Source of the DNA: Candidatus Nitrosocosmicus sp.
GTDB lineage: Archaea > Thermoproteota > Nitrososphaeria > Nitrososphaerales > Nitrososphaeraceae
Reading direction: 5' to 3'
Assembly (NCBI GenBank): GCA_029194465.1
Contig: JARFXS010000016.1
Location: forward strand, 1-41,648
DNA length: 41,648 nucleotides
The notes beneath the pieces were generated by a model. The model saw only the letters and a program-made list of their open reading frames with translations, made no database searches and was not told the DNA's origin. The translations under genes were made by a program, and so were the position numbers. Shown piece by piece: positions 16,552 to 25,694 of this stretch (positions are counted from its first letter, which is position 1; each line of letters begins with the position of its first letter).

Positions 16552-18243
16552 TTGAAATCTATTATACAAAGATGTTTGAAATGGAGTGGTGGGCATGCCA
16601 AAAATGAAGAGTTTGATGATGATATGTACAACATAAATAGATATTTAAGATTAAAGGAAAAACTGAAAGAATTACGTACTGTAGCATTAACTGGTATTGC
16701 AGAAGCAGGGTCTGGACATCCTGGTGCATCTTTTTCAGCTGCAGAGATTATGGGTTGTCTTTATTTTCAAATAATGAATAATGATATTAAACATCCTTCT
16801 AATCCGAATCGAGACTATTTCATCAACTCAAAGGCTCATTCAGCACCGGGTTACTATGCCACTTTATCCCTTGCTGGATCTTTCCCTAAGGAAGAAATCA
16901 AAACTCTACGAAAATTGAATTCACGTCTACAAGGCCATCCTGTAAGATATAGCGAAATGCAAAAGCATCACAGTGTCCCAGGAATTGAATATTCTGGGGG
17001 GTCTGAAGGTATAGGTCTTTCTGTATCAATTGGAATATGCCTAGCTAATAAGCTTGACAAGCGAGACAACATGGTTTACTGCCTCCTGGGTGATGGCGAG
17101 ACAAATGAAGGCCAGATATGGGAGGCATCAATGGCTGCTGCAAAATTTAAACTTAATAACCTTATTGCCATATTGGATAGAAATAAGATTCAGCAAGATG
17201 GATTTACTGAGGAGATAATGCCAATCGACCCTGTCAAAGAAAAATGGCTTTCTTTTAACTGGGAAGTGGTTGAAATTAATGGTCATAAGATTGAGCAATT
17301 GATTCCAGAGCTCTTAAAAAGACCTACTGACAAACCCAAAATAATAATAGCAAATACGGTGAAGGGGAACGGGATAAAACATATGGCTAACAATCCGCAG
17401 TGGCATGGGAAAGCTCCTTCAAAAAAACACTTGCCGTTGTTAGTAAGGGAACTAGAAGGTGAATATATGATTTCTCCTTCTATTATAGCAGGAGCTGATG
17501 GAATCAGTGAGGAAAGCTTGAAACAAAAAATAGCAAAAGCAGAGCAGTACGGTGCAGATATGATACACCTGGACGTGATGGACGGAAAGTTTGTTCCAAA
17601 CTCAACATTCTTCTTTGACACAATAAAGAAATTGCGTAATGAAACTAGGTTGCCTTTTGACGCTCATCTGATGATCCAAAAGCCTTCCATAGTCTTGGAT
17701 CGGTATATTGATGCCGGGTGTGATGTTATAACTGTTCATGCAGAGGCTTGTAGTAACGAACAAGAATTTGAGAGGATCAATTCTAAATTGGTATCAAATG
17801 GTGTTAGCCCTGGGCTAGCTGTAAATCCCGACACCGATCTACCGGAATGGATTTTCTCATATCTTGATAATCTTGATGTTATCATAATAATGTCTGTAAA
17901 TCCTGGCTTTGCTGGTCAAAAATTCATTCCGGAGGTTTTACCTAAAATGAAAAAGGTCATCCCTCTACTGAGGGAGAGGGGATTTAAGGGTTATTTTGAG
18001 GCTGATGGTGGAATAGATCTATCGACGATAACTCAGTGCTTTGATGCTGGTTGTAGGATTTTTGTAATGGGAAATGCAATATTTGGTCATAGCAATGTTG
18101 ACAAGAGGATTAATGAAACTAGGTTCTTGCTTGATTCTTATCTTGAGAAGAGGTTGCTCGAGGAAAGCCGGTCTTTAAATCTTGAAGAAGATTGGATTAA
18201 AGGCCGTAGGAACATAATAGAACAATTTAATTTATCGAGATAA
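16552..18243 (+). CDS. Transketolase N-terminal half fused to ribulose-phosphate 3-epimerase
   Basis: A 563-residue fusion. Residues about 30-300 are the thiamine diphosphate-binding half of transketolase: AEAGSGHPGASFSAAE, LLGDGETNEGQIWEAS with the GDG-N cofactor motif, and WHGKAPSKK. From Met306 a full ribulose-5-phosphate 3-epimerase follows: ISPSIIAGAD, HLDVMDGKFVPN, FDAHLMIQKP, SVNPGFAGQKFIPE, ADGGID and VMGNAIFG. All expected metal and catalytic residues (His, Asp, His, Asp) are in place. The C-terminal 40 residues are extra. Transketolase C-half and transaldolase genes follow, so this is one non-oxidative pentose phosphate operon. The start is TTG at 16552; ATG at 16624 is an alternative. 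An artefactual join is possible given nearby frame errors. Confidence 0.85.
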   Translation: MKSIIQRCLKWSGGHAKNEEFDDDMYNINRYLRLKEKLKELRTVALTGIAEAGSGHPGASFSAAEIMGCLYFQIMNNDIKHPSNPNRDYFINSKAHSAPGYYATLSLAGSFPKEEIKTLRKLNSRLQGHPVRYSEMQKHHSVPGIEYSGGSEGIGLSVSIGICLANKLDKRDNMVYCLLGDGETNEGQIWEASMAAAKFKLNNLIAILDRNKIQQDGFTEEIMPIDPVKEKWLSFNWEVVEINGHKIEQLIPELLKRPTDKPKIIIANTVKGNGIKHMANNPQWHGKAPSKKHLPLLVRELEGEYMISPSIIAGADGISEESLKQKIAKAEQYGADMIHLDVMDGKFVPNSTFFFDTIKKLRNETRLPFDAHLMIQKPSIVLDRYIDAGCDVITVHAEACSNEQEFERINSKLVSNGVSPGLAVNPDTDLPEWIFSYLDNLDVIIIMSVNPGFAGQKFIPEVLPKMKKVIPLLRERGFKGYFEADGGIDLSTITQCFDAGCRIFVMGNAIFGHSNVDKRINETRFLLDSYLEKRLLEESRSLNLEEDWIKGRRNIIEQFNLSR

Positions 18244-18301
18244 TTGAAAACTAATGACGAGGGTGCAAAAATGTTTGACGTTAAAAAAAAAGATATAATG
18301 T

Positions 18302-19297
18302 ATGATGGTGAGCTATGAATTGACCCATTTGACTACTAGTGATACTAAATTTTCTGATATGCGTTCCGCTTACGGGGATAGCCTTGTAAATTTAGGTAAA
18401 AAGTATCCTAACATAGTATGTGTAGGGGGCGATACTACTGATTCACTTAAGACAAAAAAGTTCGGTGAAAAATTTCCTGATAGACTCTTCAACGTTGGTA
18501 TAGCCGAAGCTAATCTAGTTTCTATCGCGGCTGGTCTTGCTATCGCTGGTAAAATATCTTTTGCTAGTACTTATGCTGCTTTTATACCCGGCAGGTGTTT
18601 GGACCAGATTAGAAATGCAATTTGCTATCCGAATCTGGACGTAAAAATTGTAGTATCCCATGCAGGTTTATCAGTTGGACCTGATGGAGCATCTCATCAA
18701 CAAATCGAGGATATCTCTATCATGAGATCTTTACCAAATATGAGGGTCTTGGTTCCTGCCGATGCGATATCAGTCAAAAAATTATTGGGAAAAATAGTGG
18801 ATATTCCAGGTCCATTCTATGTAAGGCTAGCTAGGCCTTCAACTGAGGAATTATATTCTGAAGAATCAAATTTTGAAATTGGAAAAGGAACAATAATAAA
18901 AGATGGTAACGATATTAGTTTATTTTCCTGTGGAACTATGGTCTCAGCATCACTGAAGGCAAGTGAAATCTTGAAAAAAGATCATAATATTTCTTGTAGG
19001 GTCATAGACATGTACTCTATCAAACCGATAGACTCGGAATTGATTTACAAATGTACGAAGGAAACCGGCTCATTGGCTTCCGTAGAAGAACACAATATAG
19101 TAGGTGGACTGGGGTCTGCAATTTCAGAAGTTACCTCTGAAATATGCCCCACTTTTGTAAGAAAAATAGGGATTAAGGATAAATATGGTGAATCTGCAAG
19201 AGACGAGGAGATCGACTCACTCTTGGATAAATATGGCTTATCTCCAGGGGAAATAGTAAAAAATGTGGCTGCCCTAAAAAAGAGTGAAAAAAAATGA
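18302..19297 (+). CDS. Transketolase C-terminal half (pyrimidine-binding and C-terminal domains)
   Basis: A 331-residue protein with the transketolase pyrimidine-binding domain ([20 protein letters not shown], then [20 protein letters not shown] with the ThDP-activating Glu) and the C-terminal domain ([34 protein letters not shown]). It must combine with the N-half encoded just upstream to give active transketolase, which moves two-carbon units between sugar phosphates. Split transketolases are usual in archaea. The start is one of two adjacent ATGs (18302, 18305). Its stop overlaps the transaldolase ATG by four bases. Confidence 0.9.
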   Translation: MMVSYELTHLTTSDTKFSDMRSAYGDSLVNLGKKYPNIVCVGGDTTDSLKTKKFGEKFPDRLFNVGIAEANLVSIAAGLAIAGKISFASTYAAFIPGRCLDQIRNAICYPNLDVKIVVSHAGLSVGPDGASHQQIEDISIMRSLPNMRVLVPADAISVKKLLGKIVDIPGPFYVRLARPSTEELYSEESNFEIGKGTIIKDGNDISLFSCGTMVSASLKASEILKKDHNISCRVIDMYSIKPIDSELIYKCTKETGSLASVEEHNIVGGLGSAISEVTSEICPTFVRKIGIKDKYGESARDEEIDSLLDKYGLSPGEIVKNVAALKKSEKK

Positions 19298-19959
19298 AAA
19301 TCTTCCTAGATACTGCTAATATTGCATCTATAGAAAAATACAATGAATTAGGAGTAGTAGATGGTATCACTACTAACCCAACATTGCTTTCAAAAGAAAA
19401 AGGCAACCCAATTAAGACCATGAAGAAAATCGTAGAAATTATGAAAGGACCAGTTAGTCTTGAGGTAGTTGCCATTGATTTTGATAAAATGTTACAAGAG
19501 TCGTTGAAATTAGCAAAATATGGAGAAAACGTAGTCGTAAAGATTCCTATGACCATGGAGGGTCTAAAAGTTGTGCATGTACTAACCAGAAAGGGGATAA
19601 AAACCAATGTAACACTAATTTTTTCTGCAAATCAAGCGCTATTAGCTGCAAAAGCTGGAGCTACATATGTAAGTCCGTTTATTGGTCGGTTAGATGACAT
19701 TGGATCTGAAGGTCTGAATTTGGTAAGCGAAATTGTTCAAATTTTTGCTAGCTATGATATCTCAACTCAACTTTTGGTGGCTAGCGTTCGTCATCCATTA
19801 CATGTGATCGAAGCGGCAAAAATGGGGGCAGACGTCGTTACCCTTCCACCAGAAATTCTGGATAAGATGATCCGCCATCCCTTGACAGATAAAGGCCTAG
19901 ACTCCTTCTTATCTGATTGGAAGAAACTCGAAAAGGATAACCCTGATTTAGCATTCTAA
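19294..19959 (+). CDS. tal: Transaldolase / fructose-6-phosphate aldolase-like
   Basis: A 221-residue protein of the small TalC/FSA transaldolase group. Family signatures are [33 protein letters not shown] and the Schiff-base lysine in [10 protein letters not shown], followed by [20 protein letters not shown] and FIGRLDDIG. It transfers a dihydroxyacetone unit between sugar phosphates, or cleaves fructose-6-phosphate; sequence alone does not decide. The ATGA overlap with the transketolase C-half shows coupling. Together with the upstream fusion it provides a full set of carbon-rearranging steps for pentose formation. Confidence 0.9.
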   Translation: MKIFLDTANIASIEKYNELGVVDGITTNPTLLSKEKGNPIKTMKKIVEIMKGPVSLEVVAIDFDKMLQESLKLAKYGENVVVKIPMTMEGLKVVHVLTRKGIKTNVTLIFSANQALLAAKAGATYVSPFIGRLDDIGSEGLNLVSEIVQIFASYDISTQLLVASVRHPLHVIEAAKMGADVVTLPPEILDKMIRHPLTDKGLDSFLSDWKKLEKDNPDLAF

Positions 19960-19998
19960 TTTCATCATGCCAATTTGGTGCGGTATTATTGAATTGCC

Positions 19999-21759
19999 TC
20001 AACCTGTGGTTAAAAGTCCCAATACTTTTTTTGGTAAATCCTGCAACCTTTTTTTTGATAAAGTGAGAATTCTTTGATAGTTAAGGTATTTTAAATTATG
20101 TCCAATCCCTATCGCATCCCCTAAATCCGAACCCAAACCGATTGCAATCATTTCTACTCCACTTCTTTTGTATGACAAGACTACAGAACGTACAGCATCC
20201 ATATCTGAGGGTTCGCCGTCTGTAAGTGTTACGAAAATATCTGGTTTGAACGCACTAATGCTTGGCTGAAGTATCTTGTAGATTTCTGCCAAAGGTGTTC
20301 CTCCTATTGGTTTTACTTGCATTAGTCTCCTAGCATAAATGGATCCCCACCTTGCCGTTGGGGGTTTAATTACCCAACATTTAACCATTCTAGATTCAGT
20401 ATTGAAAGCATATATGGAAAACTTTATTCCTAAATATTCTAATCCTTCACACAATGCTACTGTGGCTTTCTTGTACTCTATTTCATTATCCTCTATGCTG
20501 CTTGAAAGATCCAAAAGTACCGATATCTTTACATTTATTGCAATTTTCTTATCACTAATAAAAATTTTTGACTGTTTTTCAATGTAATTTTCAATTTCTA
20601 TTTCGTCCCCGGTAAAATCATATTTTTCTTTCCACCCACTTTTCCATTCCTTGAGGGCGGTTTTCACCTTATTAATCAAATCAAAATCGTATATGGCATT
20701 TTCGTCAACTCCCATGTTGTCTGGAATTGCAATGGAAAGATTTTCAGTTGTTTCATAACCTTTGTTATCATTTTTTTTACTTTCATTAACTATGATTCTA
20801 AACTCTTCATTGATATCATCGCCCTGAACAATTTCTTTTTTTAATTTCTCTATTTCTATTTCCTTAGTTTTTATTCTTACTAGCTTTTCAATCTGTGATA
20901 AGACTTCCTCTTGCTTCATAGAAAGTCCTATTTTGCTTTTTGGCATGATTATTGGGATGGGTGGAACTGACATTAATGAATCAACTTGAAGTATTTTAAT
21001 AATCTGTCTTGTCTCATATTCTAACCATTTTTGATCCTTTATTTGGTCAAAAGTTTTGTTATTGAGTTTGAAATTCTTAACATATTCTCTTAAGATGTTC
21101 TGTGCATAATCTGATGCTCTAAATACCCGTTCATTTTCGCCGCCATAAAGTTCACCCTTTATATAACCTGTTAAAAAGAATTGAGAAAAGGCTTCTAAAA
21201 CTTTGTTTTTTCCATGTAGTGAATTCAGCAGGGGTTTATTGTGCCAAGATAATCCTTCGTAATATATGATTTCTTTTATCATGCCTTTCCATTCTTCTAA
21301 GCCCAATATTTCTATCCGTTTTGTCTCTAAAATGTTGAATACAAATCCAAAGACGACGTCAGTATCAAAAATCTTGAATGAATACTTTAATCTGACTGAT
21401 TCATACCATAGTAATGTTCGCCATTGTCTGTACTTTTGAAAAATGTTACCATAGAAATGATCTAATCCAGGAAGGGTGATTCTTTTCTTGTCTAAATTAG
21501 TAGAGATTTTTCCTTCTCTTGAAATATGAATAGTTGATTCGATACTGTCTGACCATCGTCTGGATAAGAACGTGGCAATTTCAAGCAATACATCATTTCT
21601 AATATGAATATTATCAAGATCTAGGTCATCAAATCTTAAGAACGATTCGGACCTTTTTTTGTATTGCTTGTTCTTTATTTCATTATCAAAATTCTCATCA
21701 TGTTTTGAAATATTATCATTTTTTTCCCCATTGTCTTTTATATCCCAAAAAATAGACAT
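19999..21759 (-). CDS. vWA domain protein of second MoxR/vWA module
   Basis: A 586-residue protein. The first 400 residues are charged and mostly helical, with a coiled-coil-like stretch near 285-315 (EEVLSQIEKLVRIKTKEIEI). The C-terminal vWA domain has a complete MIDAS: DLSSS (417-421), GGTPL (Thr488) and TLTDGE (511-516). This arrangement resembles CobT/CobN-associated and MoxR-partner vWA proteins. The MoxR-type ATPase gene lies 16 bases upstream, so they form one operon. The pair is probably a metal- or cofactor-inserting or protein-remodelling machine; the client is unknown. It is not closely similar to the vWA protein at 6980-8723, apart from the domain. Confidence 0.8.
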   Translation of the reverse strand: MSIFWDIKDNGEKNDNISKHDENFDNEIKNKQYKKRSESFLRFDDLDLDNIHIRNDVLLEIATFLSRRWSDSIESTIHISREGKISTNLDKKRITLPGLDHFYGNIFQKYRQWRTLLWYESVRLKYSFKIFDTDVVFGFVFNILETKRIEILGLEEWKGMIKEIIYYEGLSWHNKPLLNSLHGKNKVLEAFSQFFLTGYIKGELYGGENERVFRASDYAQNILREYVKNFKLNNKTFDQIKDQKWLEYETRQIIKILQVDSLMSVPPIPIIMPKSKIGLSMKQEEVLSQIEKLVRIKTKEIEIEKLKKEIVQGDDINEEFRIIVNESKKNDNKGYETTENLSIAIPDNMGVDENAIYDFDLINKVKTALKEWKSGWKEKYDFTGDEIEIENYIEKQSKIFISDKKIAINVKISVLLDLSSSIEDNEIEYKKATVALCEGLEYLGIKFSIYAFNTESRMVKCWVIKPPTARWGSIYARRLMQVKPIGGTPLAEIYKILQPSISAFKPDIFVTLTDGEPSDMDAVRSVVLSYKRSGVEMIAIGLGSDLGDAIGIGHNLKYLNYQRILTLSKKRLQDLPKKVLGLLTTG

Positions 21760-21775
21760 AATTTGCCAACGTGAA

Positions 21776-22594
21776 TTAAAGGAAAATGGATGCGATTATG
21801 TCCATCACCTTTCGGTATTCAATTTCGCCCCATTGGTGGTAAACATTAGCAAAAACGATTTCAGCTGCATCCTTTGCATTTGTACTGTTCGTTACCAATT
21901 TCGAATACGCTATAGTTTCTCTCAAACTAGGGCTATAAAAAATTTCTTCAAGAGAAGCTGCCTTACGTAGATTATGGGCCAATTTTATTGCACTTTTAAT
22001 GTCCTCTTCCTCGTTTTGAGTATTTACCTTAACATGTTTCTTGATAATATCTAATTCGGTATCCTCAGGAGGGTAGTCTAGCATGATCCTAATTGGGAAC
22101 CTACTTAGAATTTGTGGGGGGAGTTCTTTTGTTCCAACATGTGATAGTGGATTGATGGTCCCAATTACAAACCAGTTATCCTTTGCCTTTATTGTTTGTC
22201 CATGGAATTCTTTCAAAACTATTTGTCTTCTATCATCTAAAGCCTCGTCAAGTCTAAGAAGCACATCCGGTTCGGCCGCATTGAGCTCATCTAGTTATAG
22301 TAAGTCTCCTTGTGTCATCGAGTGAACCAAAACTCCATTTACAAAATTTATCTGACCATTATCAATAGTGTTAGTTCCAATTAGATGAGATTCTCTAGTC
22401 CTGAGGCTAAAATTTACAGATGATAGTTCTTTACTTACCTGCTTAGCAAATTTTCTAACGAGTGTGGTTTTCCCAGTCCCTTTTGGACCAATTATTAGTA
22501 CAAAAATACCAAGTTTAAAAGCCTTATCTAATATTTCAAAAGCATTATTCCAGTCTATATACTCAATATTCGCATCATTGGCCGCAGACATCAA
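21776..22594 (-). CDS. MoxR-type AAA+ ATPase with in-frame TAA at Walker B
   Basis: Walker A is GPKGTGKTT (residues 36-44). The frame then reads HSMTQGDLL and stops at a TAA (22295-22297). The same frame continues directly as LDELNAAEPDVLLRLDEALD, the expected Walker B and following helix of a MoxR ATPase, then sensor 1 (IGTINPLSH) and arginine finger (LSRFPIRI) to 21776. So a single codon, expected to be hydrophobic or tyrosine (GDLLxLDE), is a stop. Single-base origins are TTA (Leu) or TAT/TAC (Tyr). With the stop, neither fragment could hydrolyse ATP. I read it as a sequence error or a recent nonsense mutation. ATG at 22591 is the likely start, behind a TATA-like box near 22626. Confidence 0.75.
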
Positions 22595-22795
22595 TTTAGG
22601 TTTTCTCGCTCATCTATCTAATTAAAATATATCGTAGACATGCATATAGTGTCCAAATGATGTACGCATCAAGAAATTACATGAATTGATAGTGATGCTC
22701 TATCATGATTATCTTTCCACAGGTTACTATGTTAAATACTGGGTGGTTCAAAAGAAGAATTTAGATCAAATTTACCTTCCCAATAAATTTGAGCA

Positions 22796-23413
22796 CTACA
22801 GTCTTAATCTCCCATCCGAATTTATTATGGAAAAGAACTCTTGCTTGGTGTTGTTGTTTTCCTTAAAAATTCCGTCAACTGCTGAAGTAGTAAATTCTGC
22901 TGAACTCGATTGAGTGCCTCTTGCGAAAACACAAGTATGTATAGCCTTTATGACAACGCCTACGCCTTTAGGTTCCAGTCTATTTTTGATTTCCTCAAGA
23001 ATTTGGTACGTGAGTCTCTCTTGAAGCTGAGGTCTAGAAGATACTTTGTCTACTAGCCGTTGGAATTTTGAGAGGCCGAATATTTTGTTATTTGGGATAT
23101 ATCCGATAGCAACCTCTCCAAAAAAAGGAAGCAAATGATGTTCACAGAATGAGAATAATCTCAAATGATTTCCTATTATCATATCATCATGATCTGCCTT
23201 AAAAGCAGTAAATTTCTCATATGATCTCTTTTTGAACAATTCTTCACCGAATGACCGTAGCCTCCTACTGGTTTCCTTATTATAACTGCCATTCTCACCA
23301 CCAATCAGCCTATAATAGCCATTAACAGTGCTGTCAAATTCATCTCTGTTTTCGCCGAGAAAAACCTCGTTTATACCCTTTCCTTTTAAACCTAAACTTT
23401 CTTTTTCTATCAT
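22796..23413 (-). CDS. folE: GTP cyclohydrolase I
   Basis: A 205-residue type I GTP cyclohydrolase. The zinc ligands are Cys90 and His93 (SFCEHHLLPF) and Cys161 (HTCVFARG); the catalytic His159 precedes the last. GLSKFQRLVD, RPQLQERLTYQI and the long first helix region match the family. It turns GTP into 7,8-dihydroneopterin triphosphate, the first step to pterin cofactors (tetrahydrofolate or tetrahydromethanopterin types) and to 7-deazaguanine tRNA bases. No other pterin gene is adjacent. A TATA-like box (rc of about 23436-23443) lies 26 bases before the ATG. Confidence 0.9.
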   Translation of the reverse strand: MIEKESLGLKGKGINEVFLGENRDEFDSTVNGYYRLIGGENGSYNKETSRRLRSFGEELFKKRSYEKFTAFKADHDDMIIGNHLRLFSFCEHHLLPFFGEVAIGYIPNNKIFGLSKFQRLVDKVSSRPQLQERLTYQILEEIKNRLEPKGVGVVIKAIHTCVFARGTQSSSAEFTTSAVDGIFKENNNTKQEFFSIINSDGRLRL

Positions 23414-23550
23414 TTTGATCTGTATTATTAGTTGATGATATAGTTCACTTGCAAATAAAAATACTTTTGTTATTCTACTCTAAGGAAATTGGGTTCTGTA
23501 GTACAAAAAACGCAACAAGACATTTGAACTCTTTTCTACTATTTACTGCG

Positions 23551-24292
23551 TCACATTAAGATCTCATAACAACAATCAATGTCTTCAAAAGACTTAATAG
23601 GGTTATTCGAATTAACGGAAATTCTCCTAAGATTATAACCTTTCAAACAAATCTTTTCCATTGTAGTGTTTGGAATGATTATCTGATCACCCATGGCAAA
23701 TTCCTGGAGCCTGTTCGCGATATTAACATTTGTTCCCATGGCTGTAAATTGGTCATAGACAAGGCCAATGTGGGCCTGGCCAGTATTGATTCCACATTTT
23801 ATGTCAAAGTCTAAGTTGACTCCATGAATATTCCACGCTGATTTCACCTTGTCCCTTAAGTTCTGAAAGATATTTCTTAGTTCGATTGCTGCATTTATTG
23901 CGTCTAATGCTCCATCATCATACCCGATATTCCTTTCTGGTATATTCTTCTCAAAGAACCCGAACCATGACATGATGCCATCACCTATTGTCTTGTCCCA
24001 AACTCCATTGTAACGTGCAATTATAGATCTTGCAATTCTATAATATTCATCTAAGATTTCTAATATGACATTTTCCCTATCCATCAAATAAAACAACTTT
24101 GTAAGCTTTGGAAAACCCACTGATGTCCCAAAAACAATGGTGATTGTCTTTTTTGCAAGTGTCCGATGCTTGAATACCTATATTGTTAAGTTGAACGCTA
24201 TTAATACCAAATGAGTTTAGATTTTGGAGCCTACGATGATTATAAATTTTTGTTACATTTTCATATTTTATAAGATCGATATTGGATTGCAT
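23551..24292 (-). CDS. Class III adenylate/guanylate cyclase domain protein; frame disrupted at 24112-24134
   Basis: Residues of the continuous frame include WDKTIGDGIMSWFG (second metal Asp region), DFDIKCGINTGQAHIG and GTNVNIANRLQEFA, the hallmarks of a class III nucleotidyl cyclase. The first metal Asp lies in WDISGF, found only in another frame at about 24120-24138. Removing one base from AAAA (24112-24115, or the adjacent CCC) joins it as WDISGFPKLTKLF. Upstream, KKTITIVF reads in the first frame again, so a missing base at A5 (24130-24134) is also likely. An ATG at 24292 sits 26 bases from a TATA-like box (24312-24322). It has no transmembrane or sensor domain. It should make cyclic nucleotide from ATP or GTP; which one is not decided. 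Confidence 0.7.
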
Positions 24293-24480
24293 TGACAATA
24301 TATAACAAGAAAACTATTTATGCTTTTCTAAATAAATTGTATATTTTAAATATATATTTGCTATTTTAATCTTGTTTGCTATATAGAATGAATTTTGAAC
24401 TTTGAATTTTCTAATTTACCCAATAATAATAGTTTAGGTTAAATTGAATTTGAGAGTTCCCCAAACTGTTGGTCAATCAT

Positions 24481-25110
24481 ATGGATTGTAGAAATATAGA
24501 CGAGTTGAAAAAATGTGCTAAAATAATTGACAATGGAGGTGTGGTCGTATATCCTACAGACACTGTCTTTGGGATAGGTTGCGATCCCACAATAGAAAAA
24601 TCGGTTTTAAGATTATTCGCAATCAAAGAAAGACCGTTGGAGAAATCCTTACCAGTACTGATAAATGATTGGAGGATAGCATCAAGAATTTCACATATGA
24701 CTCCACAAGCCAAAATACTACAAGATTTATTTTGGCCTGGAAAGCTCACTCTAGTTCTAAAATTGAAAGCAAACCATGGATTGTCTAGATACGTGTTTGA
24801 CAATCATACTAATACTGTTGGATTACGTGTTCCCAATAGTCCATGTATTTTGAATTTGATAAAAATGACTAAATCTAAACTATTAGTGGGAACAAGTGCC
24901 AATTTGTCAAGAAAGATACCTTCAACAAGATTAAAAGACATTGATGAGGCTGTTTTAAGCAAATGTGATGCTGTAATAGGCAACGAAATATTATCAGGAA
25001 ATGAGAGCGGATCAACCATAGTAGATGTTTCAGGGTCGGGATTTCCTCATATCATTAGAGAAGGTGCCATTCCAAAGGAAAAAATCCTAGGGGCGCTTAG
25101 TTGTCCATAG
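24481..25110 (+). CDS. Sua5/YciO/YrdC family threonylcarbamoyl-AMP synthase
   Basis: A protein of about 209 residues with the YrdC signature: NGGVVVYPTDTVFGIGCD near the N-terminus, AIKERPLEKSLPVLI, FWPGKLTLVLK and VGLRVPNSP, then LLVGTSANLS and STIVDVSG. It lacks the C-terminal Sua5 domain, so it is of the short TsaC type. It makes threonylcarbamoyl-AMP from threonine, bicarbonate and ATP for the t6A modification of tRNAs reading ANN codons. The KEOPS subunit Cgi121 lies less than 1 kb away, which supports the role. The ATG at 24481 is taken as start; TTG at 24469 is possible. Confidence 0.85.
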   Translation: MDCRNIDELKKCAKIIDNGGVVVYPTDTVFGIGCDPTIEKSVLRLFAIKERPLEKSLPVLINDWRIASRISHMTPQAKILQDLFWPGKLTLVLKLKANHGLSRYVFDNHTNTVGLRVPNSPCILNLIKMTKSKLLVGTSANLSRKIPSTRLKDIDEAVLSKCDAVIGNEILSGNESGSTIVDVSGSGFPHIIREGAIPKEKILGALSCP

Positions 25111-25122
25111 TGGAGCCAAACT

Positions 25123-25649
25123 ATGATATTCAATTTTCTTGCTACAACATATAGATACAAAGAGGAAGATCTAATGGATGAACTTGGGGGACTGTTTTAC
25201 GACTTTGGGGAGACGGCGGTGGAGGTAAGTGAAACTAATATTTCAGGACTCATTGTAGGAAAATCTTCAAGGATCCGGAGCTTTTTATATCTTATTTAAG
25301 GGAAAAGCTAAAAGATTCACCTTGGGAGATTCGGAACCTGCTTAGATTTGTCCCAATACAGAGAGTAGTTTTAAGCGAGGTCGAGGAAATTAGAGATTGC
25401 TTACTTGATTTGGCCAAACAGAAAATTATGGACAAGGGACCTATTAAGATTCAGGTTGAAAAAAGGCATACCAAATTAAGTAAAAAGGACGTTATTGATT
25501 CAGTTGGACCTCATTTGAATTACCCAGTCAATTTGACCAACCCTTCATGGATTCTGCTTGTAGAGATTATTGGAAAATATTCAGGAATATCGGTTATCAG
25601 TTCGGACATGATGTTTAGCTCAATGACAGAAAAGAGAGTTTCAGAATAA
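25123..25649 (+). CDS. THUMP domain protein; frameshift near 25269
   Basis: Reading from ATG 25123 gives MIFNFLATTYRYKEEDLMDE, which stops at about 25299. The next frame, entered by adding one A at 25269-25270, continues as KSSKDPELFISYLREKLK, RNLLRFVPIQRVVLSE and VEKRHTKLSKKDVIDSVG, then ILLVEIIGKYSGISVISSD to 25649. This order is that of a THUMP RNA-binding domain, as in Tan1-like tRNA acetylation partners and thiouridine synthases. The restored protein is about 175 residues with THUMP only. It follows the YrdC gene by 12 bases and probably shares its transcript. Likely role: positioning tRNA for a modifying enzyme. Confidence 0.75.
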
Positions 25650-25694
25650 TATTAAACTATGATACCAAGAATGCAGACTCTTTTCTAATCACAC

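Noticed and set aside
18246..18310. Short upstream frame before the transketolase C-half ([15 protein letters not shown])
   Set aside because: It is only 15 codons, ends in TGA, and no homology to an N-terminal part of transketolase was seen; possibly chance.
22295..22297. Recoding of the TAA as an amino acid (for example pyrrolysine-like)
   Set aside because: Pyrrolysine uses TAG, and no stop-decoding system is visible; sequence error or a nonsense mutation is simpler.
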